Of a stretch of DNA of 64,000 nt, positions 16,747-27,139 are shown in pieces. Both the position numbers and the translations under genes were made by a program. How positions within the stretch are numbered: position 1 is the stretch's first letter; the number at the start of each line of letters is the position of its first letter. This DNA is from Prosthecochloris sp. (GTDB taxonomy: Bacteria; Bacteroidota; Chlorobiia; Chlorobiales; Chlorobiaceae): contig JADMLA020000037.1 of assembly GCA_015482705.2 (NCBI GenBank), positions 28,160 through 92,159 on the forward strand. The letters run 5' to 3'. Under the pieces are notes generated by a model. That model saw only the letters and a program-made list of their open reading frames with translations, did no database searches and was not told the origin of the DNA.

Positions 16747-18576
16747 CTATCCCACTTTCGCCCGCTTGGCTGCCTTGGCTCTCTGATTCGAATCCAGAAT
16801 TCTTTTACGGATTCTGATATTTTCCGGCGTCACTTCGACAAGCTCGTCGTCATTGATAAAATCAAGAGCCTGCTCGAGTGTCATTTTTTTAGGTGGAGTA
16901 AGACGAACCGCATCGTCAGCACCTGAAGACCTCATATTGGTGAGCTTCTTGGTCTTGCATACATTCAGGGTAATATCGAACTCTCTGGTCGACTCGCCGA
17001 CCACCATACCTTCATAAACCCTGATATTCGGTCCTATGAAAAAGGTACCTCGGTCTTCGAGACCGGCAATCGCATAGGCAACCGACTGACCGTTTTCCCC
17101 ACTGACCAGTGCCCCTGTTTCTCTTGCAGGAAGCTTCCCTCTGAACGGTTGATAGTCATGAAACACATGCGAAAGCATCCCTTCACCCTTGGTATCGGTA
17201 GTAAACTCCTGGCTGTACCCTATCAATCCTCTGGTAGGAATCTCAAACTCGAGTCTGACCATACCACCTCTCAAAGTCTCCATGTGTTTCATTTCAGCCT
17301 TACGCCGTCCCATTTTTTCGATGACAACACCGTTGTATTCATCAGGCACATCGATCGTCACATGTTCGACCGGTTCGAGAAGTGTACCGTCCTCAGCTGT
17401 CCGAGTTATCACCTGAGGCCTTGAAATAGCCAGTTCGAACCCTTCACGACGCATGTTTTCTATCAACACGGAAAGATGCAGCTCTCCACGTCCCGAAACA
17501 CGAAACGTATCGGCACTGTCAGTCTCCTCGACCTGCAGAGCGACATTGGTCATCACCTCCTTCATGAGCCGTTCGCGTATTTTGCGGCTTGTGACTTCCT
17601 TGCCTTCCTGACCGGCAAAGGGGGAATCATTCACCGAAAAAAGCATGGAAAGGGTCGGTTTACTGATTTCAAACGACTCGATCGCTTCAGGGCATGTTTC
17701 GAAAGCAAGAGTCTGACCGACATTGACACCAGCAATACCCGAAATAGCTATGATATCACCTGAAGTCGCCTCTTTCACCTCAACTCGCTGCGTCATATTA
17801 AAAGTAAAGAGTTTGGCGACGCTACCCTTGCCGACAATACCTTCATCGGTAACGACAGCGAGAGAATCACCGGGATGAACCTTTCCTCTGTGGATCCTTC
17901 CAACAGCTATTTTCCCCAAATAGTCGCTGTAATCCAGAGTGGTCACCAGCATCTGAAAATCATCTTCATCACTGTTTTCCGGTGACGGTATTTCTCCGAT
18001 AATCATATCGAGCAACAGGCTCATGTCACCGTCAGAATCCTGCATGGAGGCTTTCGCTATACCGAATTTAGCCGAAGTGAATATGTAAGGGAAATCCAAC
18101 TGATCCTCATCGGCTCCGAGCGCGATGAAAAGGTCGAGCACCTGATCGTGAACCTTATCGGGATCGGCCTGAGGACGATCTATCTTGTTGATAACGACGA
18201 CCGGCTTGAGTTTCAGCTCAAGAGCTTTGCGGAGAACAAATTTTGTCTGCGGCATAGGTCCCTCGAACGCGTCGACAAGTAACAGTACACCATCGACCAT
18301 TTTCAATATTCGTTCAACTTCACCGCCAAAATCAGCATGACCGGGTGTATCGACGATGTTTATCTTACACCCATTGTATACCGTTGCGGCATTTTTTGAT
18401 AAAATGGTGATACCACGTTCTTTTTCCTGGGGATTGGAGTCGAGTACACGTGCATCGACTTGCTGGTTTTCTCTAAAAGCTCCTGTGTGGCGAAAAATTG
18501 CATCAACAAGGGTTGTCTTCCCGTGATCAACATGAGCGATTATGGCGATGTTGCGAATATTCTGTTTCATACTCAT
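16747..18576 (-). CDS. typA: Ribosome-associated translational GTPase TypA/BipA
   Basis: The 609-residue GTPase has G1 [13 protein letters not shown] (15-27), G3 DTPGHADF, G4 NKIDRPQ, then EF-G-like domains II, III and V and the BipA-specific C-terminal domain ending in [15 protein letters not shown]. It binds the ribosome under stress or cold and helps assembly. Starts at ATG 18576 and 18570 are both possible. It is transcribed convergently with bchX. The 51-bp gap contains ACGAGTG/CACTCGT and CAAGTAA/TTACTTG complementary segments that could form a weak bidirectional terminator. Confidence 0.95.
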   Translation of the reverse strand: MSMKQNIRNIAIIAHVDHGKTTLVDAIFRHTGAFRENQQVDARVLDSNPQEKERGITILSKNAATVYNGCKINIVDTPGHADFGGEVERILKMVDGVLLLVDAFEGPMPQTKFVLRKALELKLKPVVVINKIDRPQADPDKVHDQVLDLFIALGADEDQLDFPYIFTSAKFGIAKASMQDSDGDMSLLLDMIIGEIPSPENSDEDDFQMLVTTLDYSDYLGKIAVGRIHRGKVHPGDSLAVVTDEGIVGKGSVAKLFTFNMTQRVEVKEATSGDIIAISGIAGVNVGQTLAFETCPEAIESFEISKPTLSMLFSVNDSPFAGQEGKEVTSRKIRERLMKEVMTNVALQVEETDSADTFRVSGRGELHLSVLIENMRREGFELAISRPQVITRTAEDGTLLEPVEHVTIDVPDEYNGVVIEKMGRRKAEMKHMETLRGGMVRLEFEIPTRGLIGYSQEFTTDTKGEGMLSHVFHDYQPFRGKLPARETGALVSGENGQSVAYAIAGLEDRGTFFIGPNIRVYEGMVVGESTREFDITLNVCKTKKLTNMRSSGADDAVRLTPPKKMTLEQALDFINDDELVEVTPENIRIRKRILDSNQRAKAAKRAKVG

Positions 18577-18717
18577 CTTTTTCGAGGCAAATATTTATAT
18601 TTTATTTCGATTCGGGCGAATATACACTTTTTTTCTTGACTCTGTACAAGGTCTTTTCCAAACAGTCACTTCACCGGAAACTATCGGAATATTCATAAAT
18701 ACCCCTCATTGACATCT

Positions 18718-19563
18718 ATGGACAACGAACTACTGAACAATACTCTACTTGTCGTACTTACCAGTCTGGTATCACTATTCTACGTCGTATCGGTAAGCCT
18801 TTACGGTTCTGATTTCTTCAAAGGAAACACTTTCGCAAAAACCTATAAACAGCCGGCACTCATTGTCACCATTGTCACGCACATCGCGTATATAGGTTTT
18901 CTCACTGCACCCGAAGGCTACAGACTGAATTATTCCATCTCGATGCTCATGACCATGGTTGCGCTGACACTCGCTGTGATCTATATGTTTATCGAGTTCT
19001 CAACGAAAACAGAAAAAACCGGTTTTTTTATCCTCTCTTTTTCCGCAGGGGCAGAAATTCTCGCCTCGATACTGCTTTTCACATCCTCAGGAGATGGCCC
19101 GAGCTTCAGTGGTCTGGGAATAGGCATTCACCTTCTTGCCGCGATATTCAGTTTCAGCTCCATTGCCATAGCGGGTCTTTACAGCTTCCTTTATCTCCTT
19201 TTGTTTCGCCAGATCAAAAACAACAAATTCGGCTTTCTTTTCGAGAATCTACCGAACCTCGAGGTTCTTGAACTACTAATCAAACATGCTGTCGCATTCG
19301 GCTTCCTGTTTCTTACCATCACACTTCTCGCAGGCGTCATAGGCTCGATTCAAACGTCGGAAATCATCAACCTTTTCGACACAAGACTTATAGCCCTCGT
19401 CATAATATGGATGTTTTACGGTTTCAGCCTTTTCATAAAAAAGCTTTTTGGCTGGGATACAATTCACATGGCGTATTTGCTTATTTTTCTTTTCGTTTTG
19501 ACGACAACGCTCATTCTGCTAATGAGTATTTTTTCACCAACGTTTCACGGCCTGAGCTTTTAG
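18718..19563 (+). CDS. HemX/CcsA-like membrane protein upstream of hemA
   Basis: A ~281-residue integral membrane protein with about eight helices; residues 10-30, 45-65, 72-95 and others are hydrophobic. It is related to the CcsA/HemX cytochrome-assembly family. The location immediately upstream of hemA is typical of HemX, which in other bacteria affects HemA level. The WxxWD-type haem-handling motif of true CcsA is not obvious. The ATG at 18718 is preferred to the TTG at 18709. It leads the hemACD operon, with 112 bp before hemA. Confidence 0.75.
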   Translation: MDNELLNNTLLVVLTSLVSLFYVVSVSLYGSDFFKGNTFAKTYKQPALIVTIVTHIAYIGFLTAPEGYRLNYSISMLMTMVALTLAVIYMFIEFSTKTEKTGFFILSFSAGAEILASILLFTSSGDGPSFSGLGIGIHLLAAIFSFSSIAIAGLYSFLYLLLFRQIKNNKFGFLFENLPNLEVLELLIKHAVAFGFLFLTITLLAGVIGSIQTSEIINLFDTRLIALVIIWMFYGFSLFIKKLFGWDTIHMAYLLIFLFVLTTTLILLMSIFSPTFHGLSF

Positions 19564-19675
19564 CGTTTCCAACTTGATAATTTTTCAGCTTTGAGGTATA
19601 TTGATTGTCATTACCTTTTGATAAAAGGCCAGCAATATCACATCGATTTCGGGCAAGTAACTAAATCATCACATC

Positions 19676-20956
19676 ATGAACATTATTTCAGTTGGTGTAA
19701 ATCACAAAACTGCACCTATTGAAATCCGTGAAAGAGTCTCTCTTTCGGAAGTTCAAGCCAAAGAATTCCTGACAAACCTGATCGACGATAACATAGCGCT
19801 GGAAGCCATGGTGCTTTCGACCTGCAACAGGACGGAGTTGTATGTTGTCCCAGGCATGGCGGAGGTTGATGGCAGATATCTGAAGGAATACCTCATCGCG
19901 TTCAGAAATGCTCATAACGAGGTTCGGCCCGAACACTTCTTCAACCGTTTCTACTGTAACACGGCAAGACACCTTTTCGAGGTTGCCAGTGCCATTGATT
20001 CGCTGATTCTCGGTGAAGGCCAGATCCTCGGACAGGTAAAAGACGGCTACAGAATAGCCGTCGAAGTGCAATCAGCCGGCATTCTTCTCACTCGTCTCTG
20101 CCATACTGCGTTCAGTGTAGCAAAAAAAGTCAAGACCAAAACCAAGATAATGGAAGGCGCAGTTTCCGTAAGCTACGCCGCAGTCGAACTTGCTCAGAAA
20201 ATTTTCTCCAATCTTTCCATGAAGAAGATACTTCTGATTGGAGCAGGAGAAACGGGTGAACTTGCAGCCAGACATATGTTCCAAAAAAATGCGCGGAACA
20301 TTGTAATCACGAACAGAACGCTTTCAAAAGCCGAAGCCCTTGCAGAAGAACTCGGCACCAACCAGGTACTTCCTTATGAATCATACAAGGAGCACCTTCA
20401 TGAATTCGATATTATCATCACTGCGGTAAGTATAAAAGACTATGTGCTTACCGAGCCGGAACTGCAGCAGAGCATGCAGAAAAGGCGGCTCAAACCTGTT
20501 ATAATCCTCGATCTTGGCCTCCCTCGTAATGTCGATCCTGAAATCGGCAAACTCAAAAACATGTTCCTCAAGGATATCGATGCTCTGAAACATATCATCG
20601 ATAAAAACCTCGAACTGAGAAGAGCAGAACTACCAAAGGTTCAAAAAATCATCGATGAGGAGCTTGTCGGGTTCGGACAGTGGATCAATACCCTGAAAGT
20701 TCGTCCTACCATTGTAGACCTGCAATCAAAGTTCATTGAAATCAAAGAAAAAGAACTTGAGCGGTTCCGTTATAAAGTCAGCGAAGAAGAGCTTAAACGA
20801 ATGGAACGTTTGACAGACAGGATTCTCAAGAAGATCCTGCACCACCCAATTAAAATGCTTAAAGCACCGGTTGATACAGCCGATACAATCCCAAGCAGAG
20901 TAAATCTTGTAAGGAACATTTTCGACCTTGAAGAACAAAACCAACGAACAAAGTAA
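19676..20956 (+). CDS. hemA: Glutamyl-tRNA reductase
   Basis: First committed enzyme of the C5 tetrapyrrole pathway: reduces glutamyl-tRNA to glutamate-1-semialdehyde with NADPH. The 426-residue protein carries the catalytic-cysteine motif [10 protein letters not shown] (~48-57), the [16 protein letters not shown] substrate site, a Rossmann segment [16 protein letters not shown] and the C-terminal helical dimerisation domain. Start ATG at 19676. It is the first of the clustered hemA-hemC-hemD genes feeding haem, bacteriochlorophyll and B12. Confidence 0.96.
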   Translation: MNIISVGVNHKTAPIEIRERVSLSEVQAKEFLTNLIDDNIALEAMVLSTCNRTELYVVPGMAEVDGRYLKEYLIAFRNAHNEVRPEHFFNRFYCNTARHLFEVASAIDSLILGEGQILGQVKDGYRIAVEVQSAGILLTRLCHTAFSVAKKVKTKTKIMEGAVSVSYAAVELAQKIFSNLSMKKILLIGAGETGELAARHMFQKNARNIVITNRTLSKAEALAEELGTNQVLPYESYKEHLHEFDIIITAVSIKDYVLTEPELQQSMQKRRLKPVIILDLGLPRNVDPEIGKLKNMFLKDIDALKHIIDKNLELRRAELPKVQKIIDEELVGFGQWINTLKVRPTIVDLQSKFIEIKEKELERFRYKVSEEELKRMERLTDRILKKILHHPIKMLKAPVDTADTIPSRVNLVRNIFDLEEQNQRTK

Positions 20957-20983
20957 TCAGTTAAACGTTAATCAGTAATCGCA

Positions 20984-21925
20984 TTGAAAAAGAAATTAAT
21001 TATTGGTACCAGATCCAGCCCCCTGGCTTTGTGGCAGGCCGAATTCACCAAAGCCGAACTTTCGAAGCATTATCCAGAACTCGACATAGAGCTCAAGCTG
21101 GTTAAAACAACCGGAGATGTATTGCTTGACTCCCCGCTTTCCAAAATCGGCGATATGGGACTTTTCACAAAAGACATCGAGAAGCACCTTATAGCGAACG
21201 AGATCGATCTCGCTGTTCACAGCCTGAAAGACGTTCCGACCGAAACACCGGAAGGACTCATGCTTTCTGCCTTCACTGAAAGGGAAGACACCAGAGACGT
21301 GATCATTTCCAAAAACGGTGAAAGTCTCAAGACTCTCCGTCAAGACGCTAAAATAGCAACCAGCAGCCTCCGCAGAACATCTCAGCTTCTGAGCATGCGA
21401 CCTGATTTTCAAATCGGAGACATACGAGGCAATCTGAACACACGGTTCAAAAAGTTCGATGAGAGTGATTTCGACGCCATGTTACTTGCATACGCTGGTG
21501 TTCACCGACTCAATTTCGGCGACCGCATTTCAGAAATCCTGCCTCATGAAACCATGTTGCCTGCAGTCGGCCAAGGTGCATTGGGAATTGAAACACGCTC
21601 CGATGACGAGGAGACGAAAGAAATCGTGAAAGTCATGAATAACTCGAACACCGAGTTCTGTACCAAGGCTGAACGCGCACTTCTCCGACACTTGCAGGGT
21701 GGTTGCCAAATCCCGATCGGCTCTTACGCGAGCCTGAAAAACGGAACGCTTCACCTGTTTGCATACGTTGGATCGGTTGACGGCAAACGAGCAATTCGTG
21801 ATGAAATCACCCTGAAAAACTGCACACAACCAGAACAGGCAGAGCAAGCCGGAATTAACCTGGCAGAAGAACTGCTCAAGCTCGGTGCCAATGAAATCCT
21901 CGCTGAAATCAGAAAAACCTGCTGA
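20984..21925 (+). CDS. hemC: Porphobilinogen deaminase (hydroxymethylbilane synthase)
   Basis: Condenses four porphobilinogen units into hydroxymethylbilane. The 313-residue product has [13 protein letters not shown] at the N-terminus, the substrate-binding [18 protein letters not shown], and the dipyrromethane-cofactor cysteine in [11 protein letters not shown] (~241). The start is a TTG at 20984, as no ATG or GTG fits. Its stop codon overlaps the ATG of hemD by one base (TGATG), so they are translationally coupled. Confidence 0.96.
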   Translation: MKKKLIIGTRSSPLALWQAEFTKAELSKHYPELDIELKLVKTTGDVLLDSPLSKIGDMGLFTKDIEKHLIANEIDLAVHSLKDVPTETPEGLMLSAFTEREDTRDVIISKNGESLKTLRQDAKIATSSLRRTSQLLSMRPDFQIGDIRGNLNTRFKKFDESDFDAMLLAYAGVHRLNFGDRISEILPHETMLPAVGQGALGIETRSDDEETKEIVKVMNNSNTEFCTKAERALLRHLQGGCQIPIGSYASLKNGTLHLFAYVGSVDGKRAIRDEITLKNCTQPEQAEQAGINLAEELLKLGANEILAEIRKTC

Positions 21926-22677
21926 TGAAATCCGTTCTTGTCACAAGACCCAAACATCAGGCAGGCTCATTTGTAGAGGAACTGAAAAAATATAACCTGA
22001 CCTCGGTTGTTTTTCCGACAATCGAGATCAGGCCAACTCTCGGGTGGACAATACCCGATGTTTCGGCATATAACGGTGCCTTTTTCACCAGCCCGAACAG
22101 TGTCCATTATTTTCTCGAAAGACTCGAAGACGAAGCACCTGAAAAGCTCGAGGAACTGAAGAAAATCAAGATTTTCGCAGTAGGAAAAACAACGGCAAAG
22201 GATCTCGCAGGCTACGATATCATAACGGAGCCGGTGCCAAAAGTAGCAGATGCTGTTAATCTAATGAAGGAAATCGACGCAAACGAAATCTTCGGGAAAT
22301 CGTTTCTTTTTCTTCGCGGCAGTCTTTCACTCGGCATCATACCAGCAGCTATTGCCGAGCGAGGGGGGGCATGTGATTCTTTAACCGTCTATGAAAACCA
22401 CCCTCCGGACCTCAGAGCCACGGAAAAAGTGAAAAAGATGGTCAATGATGGTGACATCGCATGTTTGTCGTTCACCAGCCCGTCTACAGCTCAAAACTAT
22501 TTCAAGGCAATCGGTTCGACAACCCTGCCTCCCGATGTCCTGGTAGCGGCAATCGGTAATACAACGGCCAACGCACTAAAGGAACTGGGAGTAACCGTCG
22601 ATATCGTTCCTGAATACTATGACGGTCCTCATTTTGCGAAAGCAATAGCGAACGCATTGAACAGTAGTGAGTCATGA
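21925..22677 (+). CDS. hemD: Uroporphyrinogen III synthase
   Basis: Cyclises hydroxymethylbilane with ring D inversion. The family is poorly conserved, but the 250-residue product has [17 protein letters not shown] at the N-terminus, [37 protein letters not shown] and [17 protein letters not shown]. This two-domain pattern, with repeated TSP(N/S) and AxG.TTA motifs, is that of HemD. It is coupled to hemC and ends 5 bp from the convergent rmuC stop. In other green sulfur bacteria hemB is often close by; here it lies 10 kb further on, after the signalling block. Confidence 0.92.
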   Translation: MKSVLVTRPKHQAGSFVEELKKYNLTSVVFPTIEIRPTLGWTIPDVSAYNGAFFTSPNSVHYFLERLEDEAPEKLEELKKIKIFAVGKTTAKDLAGYDIITEPVPKVADAVNLMKEIDANEIFGKSFLFLRGSLSLGIIPAAIAERGGACDSLTVYENHPPDLRATEKVKKMVNDGDIACLSFTSPSTAQNYFKAIGSTTLPPDVLVAAIGNTTANALKELGVTVDIVPEYYDGPHFAKAIANALNSSES

Positions 22678-22682
22678 TCGGT

Positions 22683-24026
22683 TCAACCCTTCCCTCCCAT
22701 ATCTGAATCCTTGCCTTCTGTTGTATTTTCGTCAATTAGCGGACGTTTCCCGCCCGATGCTTCTTCCACCTGGCGCAACCGTTTTTGAATAGCTCGAGTT
22801 CTCACACCTACAAGCCGATCCAGTTCCGTTCCAGCTTGCGTGATCCTGTTCTGGGCTTTAACGAGAACCTCTCCGAAAGAAGCAAACTCACTCTTGACCT
22901 GAGCGAGAACTCTCCAGACTTCCCCGGTCCTTTTCTGTATCGCAAGCGTTCTGAATCCCATCTGCAGACTGTTCAATAAAGCAGCAAAGGTAGTAGGGCC
23001 GGCGACAATGACATTGAACTTGTTTTGCAGGGTTTCAAGAAGAACCGTATTACGAACAACCTCGGCGAAAAGACCTTCGGTCGGGAGAAACAATATCCCG
23101 AAATCGGTAGTTTCTGGAGGGTTCAAGTATTTATCACTAATATCTTTGGCACATCTCAGCATCTCTCCCTCAATTGCTTTTGTTGCAACCGCTATTTTCT
23201 TTTTGTCACCTGTTTCCGCAGCTTCGAGAAGTCGATAATAAGCTTCGAGTGGAAATTTCGAGTCTACAGGAAGATATACCACACCTTCCCCATCGTTTTT
23301 CCCCGGAAGCTTCACTGCAAACTCCACCTGTTCGCGCTGCCTTTTTCCGAGCATGACATTTTCCGCATATTGTTCGGGTGAAAGCAGATTCGCCAGTAAA
23401 TGCCCAAGCTGCATTTCACCGAAAACACCTCTGACTTTGACGTTTGCAAGCACTTTTTTCAGATCTCCAACACCGGCTGCAAGTGTCTTCATTTCCCCCA
23501 AACCTTCATGTACTTGACGAAGCCGGTCACTGACCTGACTGAAAGATTCGGTCAATCGTTTTTCAAGGGTCGACTGTAACTTTTCATCCACGATCCGTCG
23601 CATCTCATCGAGTTTTACCTCATTTTTTTCCTGTAAAACCTGAAGCCGTTTTTCCACAGTGTCACGTATACTATCCAAGGTCCGTGATGTCTCATCTTTC
23701 AGCGCATCCTGCCTTGATAAAAGTTCACCGAAATTTCTCCGCTGCAGCTCATCCTGCTGCATAACATGCATCCTCATGCTGTCTTCAAAAGATTTCAAAG
23801 ACGCCGATTGTTCGGTACGTCCCTCTTGAAACAATCGTGCAAGCTCTAACCTATTGCGCTGAAATTCGTTTTTCTGATCATTGCGTACCCGATCCAAATC
23901 AGTACGCAGCATAGCCTCACTTTGCTGCACAGCCTCTTTTGAAGCAGCTCTTGTACTGCCCCAAAAAAGGATGAGCAACACGATGAAAAGAAGAACGATA
24001 ATAGCGATAAGAAAATAAATTGTCAT
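22683..24026 (-). CDS. rmuC: RmuC-family DNA recombination protein
   Basis: The 447-residue protein has an N-terminal membrane anchor (IYFLIAIIVLLFIVLLILFW), a long coiled coil (~30-175, rich in Glu/Arg/Gln heptads) and the RmuC domain with VRGVFGEMQLGHLLANLL, LPVDSKFPLEAY, DFGILFLPTEGLFAEV and VAGPTTFAALLNSLQMGF. RmuC proteins resemble restriction-type nucleases and limit inverted-repeat rearrangements. The ATG at 24026 is the only good start. It is downstream of the histidinol-phosphatase gene on the same strand. Confidence 0.93.
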   Translation of the reverse strand: MTIYFLIAIIVLLFIVLLILFWGSTRAASKEAVQQSEAMLRTDLDRVRNDQKNEFQRNRLELARLFQEGRTEQSASLKSFEDSMRMHVMQQDELQRRNFGELLSRQDALKDETSRTLDSIRDTVEKRLQVLQEKNEVKLDEMRRIVDEKLQSTLEKRLTESFSQVSDRLRQVHEGLGEMKTLAAGVGDLKKVLANVKVRGVFGEMQLGHLLANLLSPEQYAENVMLGKRQREQVEFAVKLPGKNDGEGVVYLPVDSKFPLEAYYRLLEAAETGDKKKIAVATKAIEGEMLRCAKDISDKYLNPPETTDFGILFLPTEGLFAEVVRNTVLLETLQNKFNVIVAGPTTFAALLNSLQMGFRTLAIQKRTGEVWRVLAQVKSEFASFGEVLVKAQNRITQAGTELDRLVGVRTRAIQKRLRQVEEASGGKRPLIDENTTEGKDSDMGGKG

Positions 24027-24147
24027 AAAGCACAGTCACCTCATTATGAAAATGAATCCAAAGCGGATGATGAACGGAATAGGTCAAAATCCGATCTCCG
24101 ATATCGAAAAACGGACAATAACATTTATCAAGGGACAAAAGGGGAAA

Positions 24148-24906
24148 TCAGACAATGGCAGCGACGAGCTTGCTCCCGATTAACCGGTTGGCACTTACCA
24201 ATCCCTGACCGTAAATTGTAGTTTGGCCGGTATAGTCAAAACAACAGCCCCCGGCCTCCTGCACTATCGGAATAAGAGCGGCACAATCCCAAGGACTCAT
24301 AATCTTGTCGACAGCCACCTCGGCTCTTCCGGACGCAACAAGCATGTGACCGTAACAGTCACCCCACCCCCGAACCAGCCCGGCATCATGACGAAGACTG
24401 TCTACAGGATGCTCGGAAACAGGCTCGAGGAGGTACTCTTTCTCGGTAAAAACCACCGTTGCCTCCCGATAATTCGATATTCCCGAAACATGTATTGAAT
24501 CGCCGTTCAAAAACGCACCCGAACCTGTTTCAGCGTAATACATCTCGTCGAGAGCAGGAAAATTGACAACTCCTATCTTCATCTCACGGTCGATTTCCAG
24601 ACCTATCATGACACCATAAAGAGGCACCCCATGTATAAAGGATCGTGTACCATCGATCGGGTCGAGAATCCAACGACGCCCGTTAGCGGAAATCTTCTCT
24701 TCAAACTCTTCACCGAATATCCCGTCATCTGGAAAAACATCGGTAATTCCATCTCTTATCAGCTCCTCCGCTTTTCTATCCGCTTCGGTGACCGGAGAAT
24801 CATCCCTTTTGGCATCGACCTTGAGAGATTTGCTCCGGTAGAACGAGAGAGTCAAATTCCCTGCTTCTTCCGCCAGCCTCAGAGCCAGTTGCATGTCTTC
24901 GGTCAT
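24148..24906 (-). CDS. hisN: Inositol-monophosphatase-family histidinol-phosphatase
   Basis: The ~252-residue protein from the ATG at 24906 has the metal-dependent phosphatase motifs: SPVTEADRKAEELI, GEEF near 70, DPIDGTRSFIHGVPLYG (~86-102) and PWDCAALIPIVQEAGG (~212). The substrate-side sequence FIHGVPLYGVMIGLE fits the histidinol-phosphate-phosphatase subgroup (TIGR02067) better than SuhB or CysQ, so it likely acts in histidine synthesis. I am less sure of the substrate than the fold. A start at 24927 adds seven residues. Confidence 0.82.
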   Translation of the reverse strand: MTEDMQLALRLAEEAGNLTLSFYRSKSLKVDAKRDDSPVTEADRKAEELIRDGITDVFPDDGIFGEEFEEKISANGRRWILDPIDGTRSFIHGVPLYGVMIGLEIDREMKIGVVNFPALDEMYYAETGSGAFLNGDSIHVSGISNYREATVVFTEKEYLLEPVSEHPVDSLRHDAGLVRGWGDCYGHMLVASGRAEVAVDKIMSPWDCAALIPIVQEAGGCCFDYTGQTTIYGQGLVSANRLIGSKLVAAIV

Positions 24907-25041
24907 ACCACTATGGTCCTTTACCATTGTATAACAGTGTTATTCTTTATACCTGCAACGAAATAAGCAGTCACTCCCGAAAAGGGTCGAATAAAGCCAC
25001 TCTTTCCAATATACGGAAAGCATTTCAAAGGCAGGCCCCGA

Positions 25042-27138
25042 CTACCGAATCCATTGGCTGATTTTCATCAATAACACCCTCGTATCAACCGGTTTGATGA
25101 GATAGTCATTCATACCCGCATGCATGGCTTCTTCTATCGAAGCCTCATCCGAGTCACCGCTGAGGCCGATTACGGGTAAAGACGCCAGCTCCTGATTCTC
25201 AGACTGACGAATGTGAGCTGTTGCGTTGATACCATCAGACAATGGCATTCTAAGATCCATCAAGACAAGATCGAAAGAACCTTTCTCGAGTTTTTTCAGC
25301 GCTTCTATTCCATCGACGGCTTCATCGATTACAATACCTTGTTTCTCAAGAACGGTTTTCAGTGCAACTCGATTGAAAGAAGAATCATCTGCTATAAGCA
25401 GTGATTTCCCCTTAAGACTTTGTAAAGACAATTTCTGTTGAAAAATACCGGCAAGCTGCCTGATGAGTTCCGACTGCAAACAAGGCTTTGTAATAATCCC
25501 CTGCATCCCGGCTTTCTTTGTCTTGCTACGTGCGATATAATACGGTATTGCCGTGTAGGCCACTATCGGAACAATGGCGTTTTTGCTGCCCACCTCCCCT
25601 CTTCTAATCATTTCAGCCGCCTTATAGCCATCCATCAAAGGCATCTTAAGATTCATGATAACGAGATCATGCGGGTTTTCCGATAGCTTTTGCAAAGCCT
25701 CTTCCCCATCGCCAGCTTCTTCCACCAAAACACCAAGTGCCAGGAGGATTTCTTTCACCCCTTCTCTATCTTTGCGTTCATCATCAACTATGAGAATACG
25801 CTTGTTTTCGAAAAGCGACTTGTTCGCAGCGATAAGTTCGTCACGCCTTCGTTGCAATTCATCAGTAGAAATCACAGGAAAGTCCAGAACAAATTCGGTG
25901 TACTGCCCCACAACGGAATTACAGGTGATATCACCTCCAAAAGCCTGCATGACCCGCTTGCAATAAGAAAGGCCAAGTCCAGTCCCACCTTTTTTACCTG
26001 AAGTAAAATAGGCATTGAAAAGCTTGTCAAGATTTTCAGGCGGGATTCCCGGACCGGTGTCCATGACTTTTACCCTGTTGAACTGTGTCCCCTTCTCGAG
26101 AGTAATGTAAATCTTCGATTTCGGATAGGACTTGAGAAAATATAATGCGTTCATCATTAAATTGAACAGAACAAATACATACATGGTCTCTCCAACCTTG
26201 AACACAAAATCCTCTTTATTGTCGAAGACGACCTTCTCCCGCTCCTCAATTGATTCAAACCCATACTCATCGATAGCTTTCTGGGTTATCACAGCCGCAG
26301 AAGCATACACGAAACTGGTTGTATCTATGGGTTTTTCCCTTACTTCATCAAGAATCATGGTGATGACCTGTGACCCTCGTTTCACGGCCATCTTGCTTTG
26401 CGCAACGTGCCGATATAACTTGTCAAGGGTAAAATCATTGATTGGGGCGGAAAGTCTTCCAGGCTGATAACCTGGCAGGTTCTGTTCAATAGCCTCGAGG
26501 TTATATTTCACCTGACCGAGCGGATTGCGCATTTCATGGGCTATACTACCGGCAAGTGCTTGTGTGGCGGAATTTTTTTCCTGAGCGATCTGCCCTTGCT
26601 TGTTACTGTAACTGAAAACATATCCGGCCACAATCGTAAAAAAAACTACGATCGAGTAGAGAGGGATATTGAAATCCGGATTGAGTTGAACACCGGGAGA
26701 TGTTATGAGAAAAAAAAGAACCGCTGCGACAACTCCAACCAGAAGATCGAACAAAAAAACCAACCAGTTCGGAACGTAGGCGATGAGGATGAAAATCATG
26801 AAAATCTCCCAGTACAGCCAGAGCTCGTGAAAATCATTTTTCAGCAGATATGCTGTAAATATGAACGGCAGCACAAATATCAACATGATATGCCAATAGA
26901 CAGCAAAATACTCCCCGAGAAAATCCGGATATCTGAGTTTCACCAACGCAATCAGGCAAAGCAGTGTCGCCGTAATACGAAGAGCGAAACTCTCGTATGG
27001 CAGATGAAATGCATATTTGAAAAGGAAATAGTATAAAAAATGTGCTGGTGCTCCCAGAAAAACTGCCGTTACAATGTTAAAGCGTGAAATCTGTGTTCCT
27101 TCATGAACAGCAGATTTTATATAACTGACAAAATTCAT
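25042..27138 (-). CDS. CqsS-like membrane hybrid histidine kinase with two receiver domains (paralogue 1)
   Basis: 698 residues. Residues ~20-180 form about six membrane helices with the pattern LGAPAHFLYYFLF then LPYESFALR, as in CqsS/LqsS autoinducer sensors. The H-box AGSIAHEMRNPLGQ has its phospho-His at 201. A HATPase domain follows (N-box near 330, DTGPGIPPENL 360-370, GKKGGTGLGL 381-390). Receiver 1 (~446-565) has Asn496 where the phospho-acceptor Asp should be (VIMNLKMP). Receiver 2 (~578-698) has Asp628 (LVLMDLRMP). No HPt domain. The ATG starts 1 bp after the flavoprotein stop, so it is the third gene of the AfsA-like operon. Confidence 0.88.
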   Translation of the reverse strand: MNFVSYIKSAVHEGTQISRFNIVTAVFLGAPAHFLYYFLFKYAFHLPYESFALRITATLLCLIALVKLRYPDFLGEYFAVYWHIMLIFVLPFIFTAYLLKNDFHELWLYWEIFMIFILIAYVPNWLVFLFDLLVGVVAAVLFFLITSPGVQLNPDFNIPLYSIVVFFTIVAGYVFSYSNKQGQIAQEKNSATQALAGSIAHEMRNPLGQVKYNLEAIEQNLPGYQPGRLSAPINDFTLDKLYRHVAQSKMAVKRGSQVITMILDEVREKPIDTTSFVYASAAVITQKAIDEYGFESIEEREKVVFDNKEDFVFKVGETMYVFVLFNLMMNALYFLKSYPKSKIYITLEKGTQFNRVKVMDTGPGIPPENLDKLFNAYFTSGKKGGTGLGLSYCKRVMQAFGGDITCNSVVGQYTEFVLDFPVISTDELQRRRDELIAANKSLFENKRILIVDDERKDREGVKEILLALGVLVEEAGDGEEALQKLSENPHDLVIMNLKMPLMDGYKAAEMIRRGEVGSKNAIVPIVAYTAIPYYIARSKTKKAGMQGIITKPCLQSELIRQLAGIFQQKLSLQSLKGKSLLIADDSSFNRVALKTVLEKQGIVIDEAVDGIEALKKLEKGSFDLVLMDLRMPLSDGINATAHIRQSENQELASLPVIGLSGDSDEASIEEAMHAGMNDYLIKPVDTRVLLMKISQWIR

Positions 27139-27139
27139 A